Shown: positions 48,401 to 59,781 of the stretch, one piece after another
Layout of the letters: each line of letters begins with the position of its first letter
How positions within the stretch are numbered: the stretch's first letter is position 1
Source of the DNA: Aldrovandia affinis
Lineage: Eukaryota > Chordata > Actinopteri > Notacanthiformes > Halosauridae
Reading direction: 5' to 3'
DNA length: 64,000 nucleotides
Assembly: GCA_029706075.1 (NCBI GenBank)
Contig: JAINUG010000054.1
Span: forward strand, 3,899,074 to 3,963,073
Program-made: the position numbers and the translations under genes
Notes under the pieces: generated by a model
Seen by the model: the letters and a program-made list of their open reading frames with translations, nothing else
The model's database searches: none
Told to the model about the DNA's origin: nothing

Positions 48401-51192
48401 CCCATAAAATAAAATAAAAATGACAAACCCAAAGCAATATTGAGCTGAATTCTGTCAAGCAAACAAAAAAAGGTGAGCAACCATGTTAGGGGAACACATT
48501 TCTTCACACAAAACACATGTATAGAATAGTGTTAGGTATATGCAGATAAAATAGTGTTAAAAAATGTATAGGGAAAGACAAATGTACTATATGGAGGTAT
48601 ACTCAACAGTCCCGGGTCCAGAGTATATTGGGTTTATGTTATGTTTTAAGTCATAGTTTCCCCCAAAGAAAGCCTTCCAATGTTCCAATATGTCTTTGAA
48701 GCATCAAGGCTCTCTCTGAAATAGAGTTGTCGTGTGTGCAGTCAGAACTGCTGTTGACAGACTCTGTGGGGACAACGACCTCCTAGCTGTAGGAAAGTCA
48801 CAGGTCATGTGACAGGTCACAGTCCAGCCAGGGATCTCTCCAGCACTGTGTTACAGGAATGATGATTGATAAGGTAGGCCATGACCAGATAAAAAATTAA
48901 CCCTCGAGACACAGTAGCAATAAATGGTCTTTGGAAACATTATTTGAGATTTGCTCTGTTGCTTTATCGGACAACACAGCGCAGATAGGAAATGATATGG
49001 ACATTATAGTAATTGAGAAACTGCTAAAAAGCTATTTAGAAAAGGAATCTTGACATGGGTTTATCCAGCGGGGTTGTAGTTCTGCTGCTGTGTCACTGTT
49101 TTAGATATAACTTAATTATGGCCTCCGAAGCGTGACTTCTGTCTTAGAAGCAAGAGCTTTGAGAGTTTTTATTTCTTTGGTATTTCCATATCAAGAAAAC
49201 CTAAAACTAACACCATTTAAGTTTTTCATCCTTTTGCCACACATCAGATTATACTCGGATAATACAACAGTCAAATAGCATTATCTGTAATTGATGCTTC
49301 TAATACTATCCTCATAATCCAAATGGTTACAATATGCCTTATTTTAGAATATATTCTGTACTGCAGGCACAATCACATGATTGAGTAGGGCAATGCAATC
49401 TATTAAGCATTTTGTTACATATCAAAAACACAATTCTTACATTTCATATAATATTCCATTCAACGAGAGACATATTGAAAGGACACTGTCTATAAAGGCA
49501 ATTGCTTCAGCCTTATCCCTAACAAATTTAGACCTATCACACAGTGTAGTGTAATGGTTAGGGAGCTGGGCATGTAACTCAGAGGTTGCAGGTTCAGTTC
49601 CCAGGTGGGGCACTGCTGTTGTACCCTTGAGCTTAACCTGAATTGCTTCAGTAAAATATCCAGCTGTATAAATGGATTGTATGTAAAGAAATGTAAGCTC
49701 TGGATAAGAGCATCTGCTACATGCCTAAAATGTAAATGTATACAGCCAATTGCCTGTTTTTAAGAGATTAAAAGGGCAGCATCAGAAAATCAGGTATGGT
49801 GGGAAACCATGCCCCGCCCCACTTTGATTGGCTATTACCATAGCGTCACAGCTGATGCTCACTTAGTGGCATCAGCTTAATTTTTCATTTTAAGTTTGAA
49901 TTTTTCATGGTCAGATATAGGCAGGGGGTTCTGTCTTGGCCCTCCCCTGGCTGACTGACCTAAGAATAACAGTCCCCTGTGTTTTGGGGGGAATTCGGGT
50001 GTAACTGTATCACCCCCCTACTGTCCCTGGTGGATCAAAGTTGAAGCTAATTTAGGACTAATAGGAATGCAAAGCTGCACTTGGACAGGGAGAAACCGCA
50101 AAAGCTGATGGGAGACAGATCAACCAATCAGCAGAGTCCTAGGGTGCCACCTGTCTTTAGAATGCCAACACTCTTCTAGCTTGTGGCTTCCAGACCCCCT
50201 CTACGGGCTAAGTGTGAGGCTCTCAACGTCTAAGGAACATTCCGTACTGTCATCTTCATTAATTGGAGGTGCACTGGATTTTATGGTGCTTTAGTTCATT
50301 ACTACCGCCCCCCTCCCCCCTCCAGTAATAGCAATTATTTAAAATTAAGAAACTGACCAAAACAAATGAAAGTTCTGGCTTCGGACCTTCTGAAATCTGA
50401 AGGTGCTTTAAGCTTACTTTAACACAGCAATCACCACAGCGCGCCGTACATTGGGCACGGACGCATAATCGTGGCAAAGTCAGATTCTTTTGGGTCTAAT
50501 TTCCTGGCCTCTTGTGAAGGGCCACCCTCTCATGAAGAAGCAGGGTGTACTGTCTACACGGGTCCTAGAGATGAGAGCCAACCAGGACAGCTACCTGACC
50601 TCAGCCTCTTCTACCACCAAACGCAGCGCTCATCTTAAACACAAAACAGTGTGATGTTGTGGTTGTGGTTCTCTGTGGCTCAGTTGGTAGAGCACAGCGT
50701 TGGTAACGCTTAGGTTGTGGGTTCAATCCCCACTGGGGCCACATATACTGAAAATGTATGCATTCACTACTGTAAGTCGCTTTGGATAAAAGCGTCTGCT
50801 AAATGGCGTATATTATATATGTTGCACATCGCTGCCACAATACAACAGCGCTAAACTATTCTAAATATGTAAAGTGCACGCAGTCAAACAAATTGTATGT
50901 ATATTTGTGTGTGTGTGTGTGTGAAACCCTATATATTCCTGACTGCAGACCACTAGCTACAGGACTAGCTACAGATCACCGGCTACAAGAAGCCCACAGT
51001 CACAGAGAGTCAAAGCAGATCCCCAGCTACCCACAGAGGCTCACTGCGGTTTACTGGCTACAGGAAGCCCGCGGAGGGGTCACTCACGGTCACGCTCTTG
51101 GGGTCGAAGTCCGGCTCCTTGGGCACCTCGGGCTCCGCGACGGGGGCCGGCTTGGGCGGCTCCTTCTTTGGCTCGGGCTTTTTGGGGGCCAT
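45399..51192 (-). CDS. myl4: Myosin essential (alkali) light chain 4, complete gene
   Basis: Essential light chain that wraps the myosin heavy-chain neck; MYL4 is the atrial and embryonic muscle form in mammals. Six coding exons on the minus strand: 51088-51192, 48326-48353, 47868-48017, 46906-47079, 46067-46144 and 45399-45427, with lengths 105, 28, 150, 174, 78 and 29 nt. Phases agree and give 188 codons including TGA (187 aa; human 197). The start [17 protein letters not shown] is the Lys/Pro-rich actin-binding extension, shorter than in mammals. EF-hand motifs include [34 protein letters not shown] and [20 protein letters not shown], and the end is FVKHIMSG. The related skeletal gene MYL1 is less likely, given the FDPKSV and [11 protein letters not shown] wording and the tau neighbour. 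Intron positions are typical for the family. Confidence 0.93.
45487..45512. repeat. (GT)n microsatellite in myl4 intron 5
   Basis: GTGTGT run followed by G-rich sequence. Confidence 0.88.
45896..46027 (+). mobile_element. tRNA-derived SINE (family A), internally deleted
   Basis: It has the head GGCTGAGTAGGTAGAGCATG and tail TAAGTCGCTTTGGATAAAAG but lacks most of the B-box region. It lies about 40 bp downstream of myl4 coding exon 5, in the intron and opposite to transcription. Confidence 0.86.
46067..46144 (-). CDS. myl4: myl4 coding exon 5
   Basis: Codes [20 protein letters not shown] and CINYE. Acceptor CACCGCAG, donor GTAAGAG, 78 nt. Confidence 0.94.
46278..46612 (+). mobile_element. tRNA-derived SINE, third family
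   Basis: Head GCGTGGTCTAGTGGTTTCAG and GGGGTTAGATTCCCC resemble tRNA A and B boxes. The long body (TTGGCTGTCTGCCCCAGGGA, CAGCACGACGAGTGCTACTG) ends AATTGGCTACCAAATTGGGG and an A/T-rich run. The tail differs from families A and B, so a different LINE partner is expected. It lies in myl4 intron 4. Confidence 0.8.
46906..47079 (-). CDS. myl4: myl4 coding exon 4
   Basis: Codes [20 protein letters not shown] through [20 protein letters not shown] and ATLG. Acceptor CGGCACAG, donor GTGAGAAC. It holds the second EF-hand pair half; a SINE ends about 35 bp upstream of it. Confidence 0.95.
47112..47265 (-). mobile_element. tRNA-derived SINE (family B) beside myl4 exon 4
   Basis: TTATCCAGAGCGTCTTACAT, CTAACTGAAGCAATTGGGGT, CCTTGCTCAAAGGTACGACA and GGGGATCAAACCTGCACC show the family B order in reverse. 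The distal head is lost. It ends close to the exon 4 acceptor. Confidence 0.87.
47868..48017 (-). CDS. myl4: myl4 coding exon 3
   Basis: Codes [20 protein letters not shown] through [19 protein letters not shown], first EF-hand. Acceptor CATGCAG, donor GTAAGTAC, phase 1 at both ends. Confidence 0.95.
48046..48107. repeat. 22-bp tandem repeat in myl4 intron 2
   Basis: Nearly three copies of GACC(A/G)TAGG(G/A)TGAC(T/C)GCAGAGT, starting about 28 bp upstream of exon 3. Confidence 0.85.
48190..48210. repeat. (AT)n microsatellite
   Basis: Pure AT dinucleotide run in myl4 intron 2. Confidence 0.85.
48326..48353 (-). CDS. myl4: myl4 coding exon 2 (28 nt)
   Basis: Codes IEYTGDQIE plus one base between TTACAG and GTAATTC. 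The 28-nt size is characteristic of this exon in myosin alkali light chains. Confidence 0.93.
49541..49738 (+). mobile_element. tRNA-derived SINE (family B), full length
   Basis: Head AGTGTAATGGTTAGGGAGCT with B box GGTTCAGTTCCC, the CTGAATTGCTTCAGTAAAAT block, GCTGTATAAATGGATTGTAT and tail GCTCTGGATAAGAGCATCTG. Lies in myl4 intron 1. Confidence 0.93.
50666..50810 (+). mobile_element. tRNA-derived SINE (family A), full length
   Basis: A box GTGGCTCAGTTGGTAGAGCA and B box GGGTTCAATCCCCACTGGGG are intact. The body TATACTGAAAATGTATGCAT and tail TAAGTCGCTTTGGATAAAAG complete it. It lies in myl4 intron 1, antisense to the gene. Confidence 0.93.
50905..50924. repeat. (GT)n microsatellite
   Basis: Short GT run about 170 bp downstream of myl4 exon 1 on the transcribed strand. 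Confidence 0.8.
51088..51192 (-). CDS. myl4: myl4 coding exon 1
   Basis: 35 codons from ATG at 51192: [20 protein letters not shown], then [15 protein letters not shown], phase 0 before donor GTGAGTG. The N-terminal extension contacts actin in long light chains. CTTACAG just before the ATG could also be an acceptor of a 5' UTR intron. Confidence 0.93.
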
Positions 51193-51290
51193 CTGTAAGT
51201 GAGCGAGGGGGCTAGAGTCTGCCTTCGGGAGCGATGGAGAGATCGGCGGGGGGAAGTGAGGTGACAGAGGGCTGATGCCCCTCTCCTGAT

Positions 51291-51298
51291 GTTATATA
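51291..51298 (-). promoter_or_regulatory. myl4 TATA box
   Basis: TATATAAC on the minus strand about 100 bp before the ATG, as expected for a strongly expressed muscle gene. Transcription should start around 51260-51270. Confidence 0.7.
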
Positions 51299-51377
51299 CC
51301 CGGTCCCAACTTCCCAGTAGGAAGTATGAAGGGGGGGGGGGTGGTCTGCCCGACTCTAAGGAGCCAGCTCCACTTAC

Positions 51378-51387
51378 TATAAAAGGA
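51378..51387 (-). promoter_or_regulatory. CArG-like element upstream of myl4
   Basis: CCTTTTATAG on the minus strand is one base from the SRF consensus CC(A/T)6GG and about 80 bp upstream of the TATA box. SRF and MEF2 sites drive cardiac light-chain genes in general; function here is inferred. Confidence 0.4.
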
Positions 51388-54300
51388 GAGAAAGCTGAAC
51401 CCTAACTGTACTTTCCATTTGGGTGCCCATTGTGGTCGGCCCCCTGCCCATCATGTCCTCTTCTGACTCTGTTTTTCCCAGTGGGGGGGCGCCGAGGTGA
51501 GGGTATGGCAGGGGGGGGGGGTGTAAATCCTTTATCTTTCCCATATTAGTACAAGGTGCGAATGATGAAATGACAGGCAGCAGTTGACAGAAAAGGTAGT
51601 GCTCTAATTGGGAAGTCCAGACAATACACAAGGGGACGTTGAGGAGTGGAAGGAGGGAAGGAGAGGGTGGGCAGTGCGGGGGGTTGTGGTCAAGTCTTTT
51701 TATAGATGCTTGTGAGGAGCCTTACCCCCCACCCCCACACACACCTCCCTTAACACTTAATTCCTTTTAAGACGCAGACTGCTTCTGCATCCCTCCCTCC
51801 CTGTCCTTAGTCAACTAGTCACATCCCCCTGGGACTGCATGTTAAATACCATCTTCAGGGGTTTGGTCACATGACTGGCAGGTGGCAGGGGACGCACCTG
51901 AACTTTGCTAAACTAACGCGCGCTTGCTCTCATGTGCAGTCAGCAGCATGGGTTCAGAAAGAATATTTGCGCTCCCGAAAAACACACGGCACAAAGGTTT
52001 TCGATCCAAGTAGATCTTTGTCTGGTCAGGGACTGAACTGGTGATGATCCACTTGGATCGGAACGTTGTCACTCAATTGGATTTTCTTTTTTTGGGGGGG
52101 AATCTTTCTTGTGGGACACACTTGATGAACAGGAAACGACAGTGAATCCCTGTCTAGGGAGGGAGATGACAGGAAGTAATCTAAAGGACTTTAACCGGAA
52201 AAAAGGGACACTTTGTTGTTGCAGGTTGGACGCTGTGTACTTCATCATCGACCTCATCCACAAGAGTTTGGCTGCACGGTCTGTGTCTCTTTCCCCCCCA
52301 TGTCATGTTCTTCTCTCTTTTTCCAACAACTTTCATCATTGGCGTCCAATCATTTTACATTTATATTTGAAGCATTTAGCATTTAGCAATTTGTGTGTTA
52401 TATACATTTAAACAAATCTATTAAAAAAAGTTAAAACCCTCCGACCTCTCATTGTGTGCGCTGTGTTTTTGCTTTGGGTAGGAACATCTGCTAAGTGATT
52501 AAAGGTAAACCATTACCCACTGCTTGGGCGAGTGCAAGGGAGGGTTAAAAAGGGACACATGGTCTTTAAGGACAACTGTCTGCTTTGTAATGCTTTTCTA
52601 ACCCTGGCCTCATTGGCCTCATGCACTTCAGCACTTAGAAGCCCTGGGGGAGAGACCGCCTGTCCTTTGGAGGTCTTGTGAAAACAGTTTAACCACCTGC
52701 TGGCCTGGCCCCTTGCATTCCTGCTGATTTGCTTGAGGCTCCCTCACGATAGCCTCCGTCGACTCACGGAATAATCCGGGCCACACCTGCCAGCACCGTC
52801 CAACAGCCTTCCAGAAACCTCAAGAACCGTATGTCCTCCAGCAACTTCGAATGGCCCACAGAAACTTCCAGGACCTTCCGGCAATTTCCATGTCTCTCCG
52901 GCCACTTCAACGCAAGCTACAGGCATGAGGGGACAAGCTGACTCTAGTCCTTGAAGAAGTTCATCAGTCCATTGCACAACTTTCCGTAAGGCTTTAAGAG
53001 GTATTCAGGTTCTTCCACTTCAGATGGGAAATCCAATGAGGTTTGATATATACCTCCTGGACACAATCTATTAGTTGACGTTGAAAGCTAGAGCTCTTGA
53101 AGGTGTGCATGCGGACCATTGTGTCTCTCTTTCGTAACATTGTCCTGATGAAGGCCTACAACCAAAATGTGTTCCTTTTTTTTAACAATAAAGCTTCTTT
53201 TTTTTACCCCCATTTCTCTCATTCAGGCTGAAATTCCTGTATCTGCCCGGAGAGAATCTTCCCGGCAACTGCAGAACACTGCGCCATTTTGATTGGTGCA
53301 GGCTCTGGGTACTCCCGGGGCCAACTGGGCCACATACCCAGACACTCTCTCTCTCAAACCTACAGCAAATGTGCATCCCCTCCACGTTCAATCCTTCTGC
53401 AATTCCCTGTCAGCCCTGCCCTCTCTCTCACACGCATGTAGCTCTTAACGGGGTCAACTCTGTTTGCCCCCTCAGTAATTCCTTCGACCAATGAATATCT
53501 GCAGCTTTACTCACTTGGTGCCTGGGTGCTAAACACTTTCGTTTCAACAATGCGAGGGCCTTGCATTCCCTCGCTGAAGTTCCCTGCTCCAAGGCAAAGA
53601 TTTATCCCGTTCCCATGTTAGCGTCATTCCACCGAGTTAAGATCCTCTGATGAATACTGAGGATTTCAGTATTGCCCCCTCCCGCCCCCTCTGCCCCCCT
53701 CCTCCAACCCCCACCCCCCTCATGACACTTTTCTCCAGGCACTAGATTTCCCCAGATTTACAGCCTTAGGGCTGTCAGTGTTCAACGCCCTCCTCCTCTG
53801 TTTCCATGAAAACGCAAGTCATCTCTGTGTTGCGTCTGAAGGAAACAGGAGGCGAGAGGAGAAGGGGGGAGGAAGGGTTGCAGGTTTGAATCTTGCACGG
53901 GGAACATGCTGTGTCTCTGAGCATGGTAGGCCTGGATGCATCCTGGCATCTGTTACGCAAATAGATTAAGTCCTGAAAACGTAATAGCGGTATGGCCCAC
54001 ACGCTTTATTTTGTATTGAAATGTATTGTCCTCTGCACTTGAATTAGAAGCCGCAATCGTTTAGTATTAGTATGCACCATACAGTACTATACATTTGCTA
54101 TATATTCACACTAAAATCATCGTGTCGAGTATTTGTGCACTTCATATCTCATTTAATTTACTTGAGTAGTGGCTGAGTGCAATCAGCTTTGCACTGTATA
54201 TCGACAGGGTTATGGTCCACTCTGTTCAGGTGCTTGTGCTTGTCATCAGCATTTTGGACAAAAGCATTAGCCAAATGAAGAACTGTCAATGTAAGTTAAG

Positions 54301-54981
54301 AGCACTTCAAAAGTAACAAGATACTGGGGTGCTCTGAGGTATGCAAGGATAAAATGCAGTAATCTATAGTCTAGGGGTTTTCAGTCCTGGTCCTGGGGGG
54401 AGTCTCGGGAGTGGGGACAGGTCACCAGACAACTCTTTCAATGGTTCAGCATCGTTGAACGTTTCGTTTGCCCTTCACGTCACAGGGGACGATGTAGACT
54501 AGTGAAGAGCGTCGGGACACTGGCCATGACGTCTTCTTTTGTACTCAATCTATTGAGTAATTCATCAATCTTTGCTTTGTATTGCGAAATACGGTCGTAA
54601 TACAAATACGCTATACGGTCAGGTTGTCACACAGTGCCTCACGGTGGACGTTTGGAGTGAATAAAAAACATCTGAAAAAAACATTTTAATCAATGCGAGG
54701 AAAACTGTCAAATTATGCCTTAAAATTCGATCGAATTGAACTCAGATAGGTGCATTTCAAGGTGGAAAATGTGGACGCTCACACAAGTTCAGTGAATGTT
54801 TGAAATGGTTTGTAAGGGCAGTCCATCCGGTCAAATGCTTTTCAGCATCGAGAGATGGTATAAATGTCTGTTTCTGTTGACTTTTGGAATGCGGTGATTT
54901 ACAACATCCAGTAGTCGCCCAATATTCAATGTTGAGTCTCGCCTGCCTAATAAATCCTGTCTGGTTTGCGTTAATTAATTT
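51388..54981. other. Upstream of myl4; no gene recognised
   Basis: Contains G-runs near 51330 and 51514, a decayed SINE-like tail at about 54240-54285 (TTTTGGACAAAAGCATTAGC) and otherwise unique sequence. No exon with supported homology on either strand. Confidence 0.5.
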
Positions 54982-55183
54982 TGTTACGCTGGATGGATAT
55001 CGCGACAAATGCAGAGACAGCGATGGATATCGCGACAACCGCAGAGTCGGTGAAACCCCAGGTGGACGTGGTGGAGCCACGCGGGATACAGGATGGAGTA
55101 AGTGCTGTAAGTGCTGCAATATCCACTGGGCGTGATATCCATCGCTGTCTCTGCATTTGTCGCGATATTCACCCAGCGTAACA
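54982..55183. mobile_element. Foldback element with 48-bp inverted ends
   Basis: TGTTACGCTGGATGGATATC at the left is mirrored by GATATTCACCCAGCGTAACA at the right. The arms also share CGCGACAAATGCAGAGACAG and GCGATGGATAT. Next to the left arm the motif GATGGATATCGCGACAA(A/C) is repeated directly at a 28-nt spacing. Total 202 bp, no coding, no clear target duplication. Confidence 0.85.
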
Positions 55184-56939
55184 GCCTGGTAAAAGCCAGT
55201 CCAATGCTGTTCCCAACAATTCAGCACTTTTCACTGCACGGGGAAGAGAACATAAATAAAATATTGATAAAAAGTTGTTTAGAAAAATGAGAATGTCTGT
55301 ATTTGTGGGAATTTTGAGAACTTTGGATGTTTTTTCCCCAATATGAAGGCAGTGCTTATTCAGATGCCTTGTACAATGTGTGATTGCAGTGTGTTGTGGA
55401 GAACGCTGCGATTCCACTGGACAATGCTGAGGGCAACAACAGTCAGCTGGAGGACCTGCCACAGAGTGCGTCACAGATAATGCGCTCTGAATGGACAGTG
55501 TTGAAAATGCTCTTTTCCTTTTACATTCAGTGGGTAAAAAATCATACTCAATTCGTATCTCCCAACACAGAGATATGCAGAAAGCCTGTGGTAAATGGAG
55601 TCTCTCCATCATCTTTTTAATGAGGTCAAAAAGCCAAAGCCAGGAATCCGGTGTTTATTCAGCCGCGTGTGGAAGACCCTGAAATGCAGCACCCTCTGCT
55701 GTTGCTGCTGCTGCTGCCTCTCCGCGGAGACGGATTAAGAGGCTTCAGATCCAGCATCCATGCAAACATCACTCAAAAGTCAAGACATTCACATATACAA
55801 AACATCATACACATCATACACAAAACATCATACACAATATCAAAATGATGCCTTAAAGTTATTTAATTACTGCCAAAATGAAGGAAACCTTCACCAATGT
55901 ATTTCCAAGAAACATGACCAGCACTGTTCCAATGCAATGCATATTTACCTATATTCATTCAACATTCAAAACCAATAAAACACACACACACTCACTGAAC
56001 TCTCACTACAGCGCGCACAACTGTAACTAATTGACCCTCCAAACTACCCTCTGCAGCATCACGCTTTCCAGTAATAAAGTTTAAAAAATTATTTAATGTT
56101 AGGAAAGATAAACAAGTGCTATTTAAGCGAAAGTGAATCGTAAACAGAAAACACAACACTAAAAGCATTTGATTTAATTTGTTTTAAGGATAGAATTTGA
56201 GCTGTTCCTTCTTTTAGGCCCTTTTTCTTAAATGGAAACAAAATGGAAGCGAAACATTTCCCTTCATCCCAGCAAGCATTTCTTAGAAAGGTATCAAACA
56301 GAACTGCTGATCGCTATAACTTTCTGTCTGTTGTAGGTCTGTGTGTTCAACAAAAACCTGCTGTGGTTCTTTAAAACAGCATGATTCTAAACCAGATATG
56401 AGTTTAATAGGAAATAAGTTAAAGATTAAATAATGTGGGCATGTATATTCTTAGGGGAGATCTTTTCATCGCTGTGCTTGAATGTAACAATATCAGAAGC
56501 ATTGAGATGAAGCCCTTCATCACATATCAAAGGTAAGCACTGGAAGGTAAAACATAGCAGATACAGAACATTTATTCCTATAGCGTATCTTTATTGGTAC
56601 ATGCAGTAGGATGATTCATAGGCAGCCAGACAGTTTTCACCGTGACCTGCACGGGTTCCACCAACTTTCCCCATGTTTATGATTACAGAGAGGTTTCTGC
56701 ACAGCAACAAATGATGAGAAGGCAAAAAAGCATGACTGACAGATTTGGCCAGGAAGAAATACGGAAAACCCTGCATTTTGCTGTTGTTGTGTGTTACAGC
56801 GATTAACAATGAAAAGCGTGGAGTGCGGTCCTGTCACCTCCACATCCACGTTTTCGGGAGGCAGGCAGCTGACGTGGCCCCCAGGCTAGAAGAGGGCTTT
56901 CCTGGGAGGACCACAGCCCCAGCAATAACACATATAAAT

Positions 56940-56981
<42 letters not shown>

Positions 56982-57472
56982 ACACAGAGGCATCTATTCC
57001 AACACTTATTCACACAAGGCATCTATTAATCAGGACAATGTTGTCCTGGGGACATGGGGATTGCTCGTTCGTACAGAGAATTTGAGCAGATTATTTGTTA
57101 CTATTTCGGTCGTTAAGATTATTGGGATTGTATTTTGCATTGTTGATTATATTTGGCGTTTATCATCAAAAAGGGTAAGCGGATTTGCTCTTTGGGACAG
57201 AGAGGGAATTTTCCATTTTTTCCCTGTCTAGCTTCGACAAGCTTGTTCGGCATTCAGCATTACATTTTTCGCCCTCTCCGGAGCAAATCCAAGAGGAATA
57301 TTCGATAGCTAACTAGCTTTTGTTCATTTAATTTTAAGCATTGGGTACAGCTGCATTGGGCCAGCGTATGCTTAGGGTAACGGAGGAATATTGGGAAATT
57401 AGTAGTAGTATTAAGGATAGACAGGTACAGACTACCCAGATGGAAGATACCATGGCAAATTATGTGCCATGG
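55184..57472. other. No gene recognised
   Basis: Mostly unique AT-rich sequence with a (CA)n at 56939-56975. No recognisable exon. Confidence 0.5.
56939..56975. repeat. (CA)n microsatellite
   Basis: Uninterrupted CA run of about 37 bp. Confidence 0.95.
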
Positions 57473-57620
57473 TGGTTCTCTGTGGCTCAGTTGGTAGAGC
57501 ATGGCATTAGCAATGCTTAGGTTGTGGGTTCAATCCCCACTGGGGCCACATATACTGAAAAATGTATGCATTCACTACTGTAAGTCGCTTTGGATAAAAG
57601 CATCTGCTAAATGGCATATG
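57473..57620 (+). mobile_element. tRNA-derived SINE (family A), full length
   Basis: It is near-identical to the copy at 50.7 kb, with A and B boxes and the TAAGTCGCTTTGGATAAAAG tail intact. High similarity between copies suggests recent activity. Confidence 0.93.
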
Positions 57621-57849
57621 TTATGTTATATGTTATAATAATAAATCTGAGGATATAACATCCAACATCTGTCCAACATCTATGTGTAGGCTTATTCACT
57701 TTTAAAAGCCTTACTAGGGACGAAAATGGAAAATTAGCACAGGCTACAAATGTTTTGATACAGGGCATCAGCATATTGTTAATGCAATGTGTCTATGTTT
57801 TTTGTATCGGTCCCTACTCAAAAAAACATTAAATAAATAAATCATTAAT

Positions 57850-58062
57850 TACATTACATTACAGGCATTTAGCAGACGCTCTTATCCAGAGCGACTTACA
57901 GTTTACATTTCTTTACAATCCATTTATACAGCTGGATATTAACTGAAGCAATTCATGTTAAGTACCTTGCTCAAGGGTACAACGGCAGTGTCCCACCTGG
58001 GGATTGAACCTGCAACCTTAACGTTACAAGCCCAGTTCCCTAACCATTATACCACACTGCCT
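57850..58062 (-). mobile_element. tRNA-derived SINE (family B), full length
   Basis: Reverse orientation: ACAGGCATTTAGCAGACGCT, CTTATCCAGAGCGACTTACA, GGGGATTGAACCTGCAACCT, CCAGTTCCCTAACCATTATA. It directly precedes the CR1-like fragment. Confidence 0.92.
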
Positions 58063-58094
58063 AATAAACTAATAAAGGTTTTTTAAACCATAAT

Positions 58095-58604
58095 GTGAAT
58101 AGAGGTGGTTTGGCACAGTTATGTGTGGAGGGGAAGGACAGCATAAGTGTAAGTAAGGCTCTGAAGTTACTGTGTTTAAATGCTAGAAGTGTAAAAAATA
58201 TTTTTTGGGAACTGGAGGCTGTCATGTTGAATGGGGGTTATGACATCGTTGGGATTACTGAAACATGGCTTGGGGATGGGGATGAATATGATGTGGAGGA
58301 GCACAAATTGTTTTGGAAGGATAGAACTAATAAAAGAGTAGGTGGAGTGGCCCTTTATGTGAAAGACGATCTTTATTTGCTCTTAATAAATAATATGCTC
58401 TATGGTAACATAAAACAAGCCTGTGCAGAAGGAGAGGCGTTAATAATGGGCAACTTCAATTGCCCCTCTATCAATTGGGAAGTAGTGTCAGGTCAGGGTG
58501 AATGTGAAGAGGAGTTTTTATATGTGGTTAATGACTGCATTTTGGTACAGTCTGTTACTCAACCTATGAGAGGGAAATCGAATACTGGATCTGGTTTTGT
58601 GTAA
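58095..58604 (+). pseudogene. CR1-like LINE endonuclease fragment
   Basis: A 169-codon open stretch with the N-terminal endonuclease motifs NAR, ITETWLGD and GGVALYV, and a GNFN motif in place of GDFN. In the family this domain nicks target DNA. It ends at a frame break after KSNTGSGFV. Confidence 0.87.
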
Positions 58605-58756
58605 TAATCCTGACAGAATTTGCAACAGTAGTAGTAGAACCATTAGGGACAAGTGCAATTACTTTTGAAGTTAAGATGGCCTCCTCTAACTCTAGAATTT
58701 TCAACTTCAGACTAGCTGACTTTAATAAAATGAGAGAACATTTAAGTAAATTTTTC

Positions 58757-58954
58757 ATTTTACATTTTAGGCATTTAGCAGAGCGACTTACACAGTTTAC
58801 ATACAATCCATTTATACAGCTGGATATTTTTTTTACTGAAGCAATTCAGGTTAAGTACCTTGCTCAAGGGTACAACAGCAGTGCCCCACCTGGAAATTAA
58901 ACCTGCAACCTCTGAGTTACAAGCCCAGCTCCCTAACCATTACACTACACTGCC
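58757..58954 (-). mobile_element. tRNA-derived SINE (family B) inserted into the CR1-like LINE
   Basis: TTTACATTTTAGGCATTTAG to CCATTACACTACACTGCC in reverse orientation. Part of the tail hairpin (ACGCTCTTATCC) is deleted. Confidence 0.92.
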
Positions 58955-59214
58955 AGCCCATATAAGCAATATATATTGGTATAACTTCTAGATTGCAGAA
59001 CTGTGAATGAATAATGGGCAAAATTTAGGTAAGAAAAAATTGGATGAAAAGTGGATTCATCTCCGCAGTGGATGAATAAATCTTTACGGGAGATTTTGAG
59101 GCAAAACAAGTGACTGTACAGAGTATATAAAAAAGAAAACTCAGAGAGAAACAAGGTATATTATTATAATATGCGGGCTAAGGCTAAAAAGGAAATAAGC
59201 AGCTAAAAAGTGGT

Positions 59215-59425
59215 TTGGTTTACATTTTTTAAAATAATTTACTAACCTTTTCCTTCCCAATGTTACAGGTATGGTATGCAGCTGCCAACAACAATGTCTA
59301 TCGCTGTATTATTGCACTGATCTTTCGTGCGCGAACTATGATTGTTCCTACCATGTATTAATGCACATATTGTAATTCGCTCTGGATAAGAGCGTCTGCT
59401 AAATGCTTAAAATGTAAATGTAATG
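59215..59425 (+). mobile_element. L2-type LINE 3' UTR fragment inserted into the CR1-like LINE
   Basis: CCTTCCCAATGTTACAGGTA, CTGATCTTTCGTGCGCGAAC, CATGTATTAATGCACAT and TCGCTCTGGATAAGAGCGTC repeat, in the same order, the 3' UTR of the element at 40.5 kb. Only the last 200 bp are present, as usual for 5'-truncated LINE insertions. Confidence 0.85.
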
Positions 59426-59781
59426 TAAAATGTTTGAAATATAAATTTCCCAAGATGCAAAAAGTAATCCTAATAAGTTTTTTCGATATTGTAGTAGAAA
59501 AAGGAACGCTAATGATGAGATAAAGTGCATTAAGAATAAGGAAGGAACTTTGGTTTATAATAATTAGTATATTGCTAACACACTAAACAGTAACTTTGTT
59601 GAGAGCTTATTTATAAGAGGTTATAAATATGCTTAAATGTATAGCCAATGTACAGAATGTTTGGGAGGACTTTGAGATAAGAGACGTAGAATTACTACAA
59701 AAACTACAAAAAAGGTACTACAAAATGTTGGTACGAAGGATATATTTTGTTCGTATGTTGTTTGATAAATGAGGCCCAATG

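Larger units (their letters stand above)
58085..59720 (+). mobile_element. CR1-like LINE, 5' part, broken by later insertions
   Basis: The plus strand first reads LLCLNARSVKNIFWELEAVM, then GYDIVGITETWLGDGDEYDV, VGGVALYVKDDLYL and MGNFNCPSINWE, the apurinic endonuclease domain of CR1-type LINEs. It continues with frame breaks (RIFNFRLADFNKMREHL), is interrupted by a family B SINE (58757-58954), resumes (WMNKSLREILRQNK and NMRAKAKKEI), is interrupted again by a LINE tail (59215-59425), and resumes once more (NPNKFFRYCSRKRNANDEIK). The reverse-transcriptase core is not reached. Dead copy. Confidence 0.87.

Noticed and set aside
50666..50760. tRNA gene
   Set aside because: A and B boxes belong to a SINE with body and LINE-like tail; the cloverleaf is not intact.
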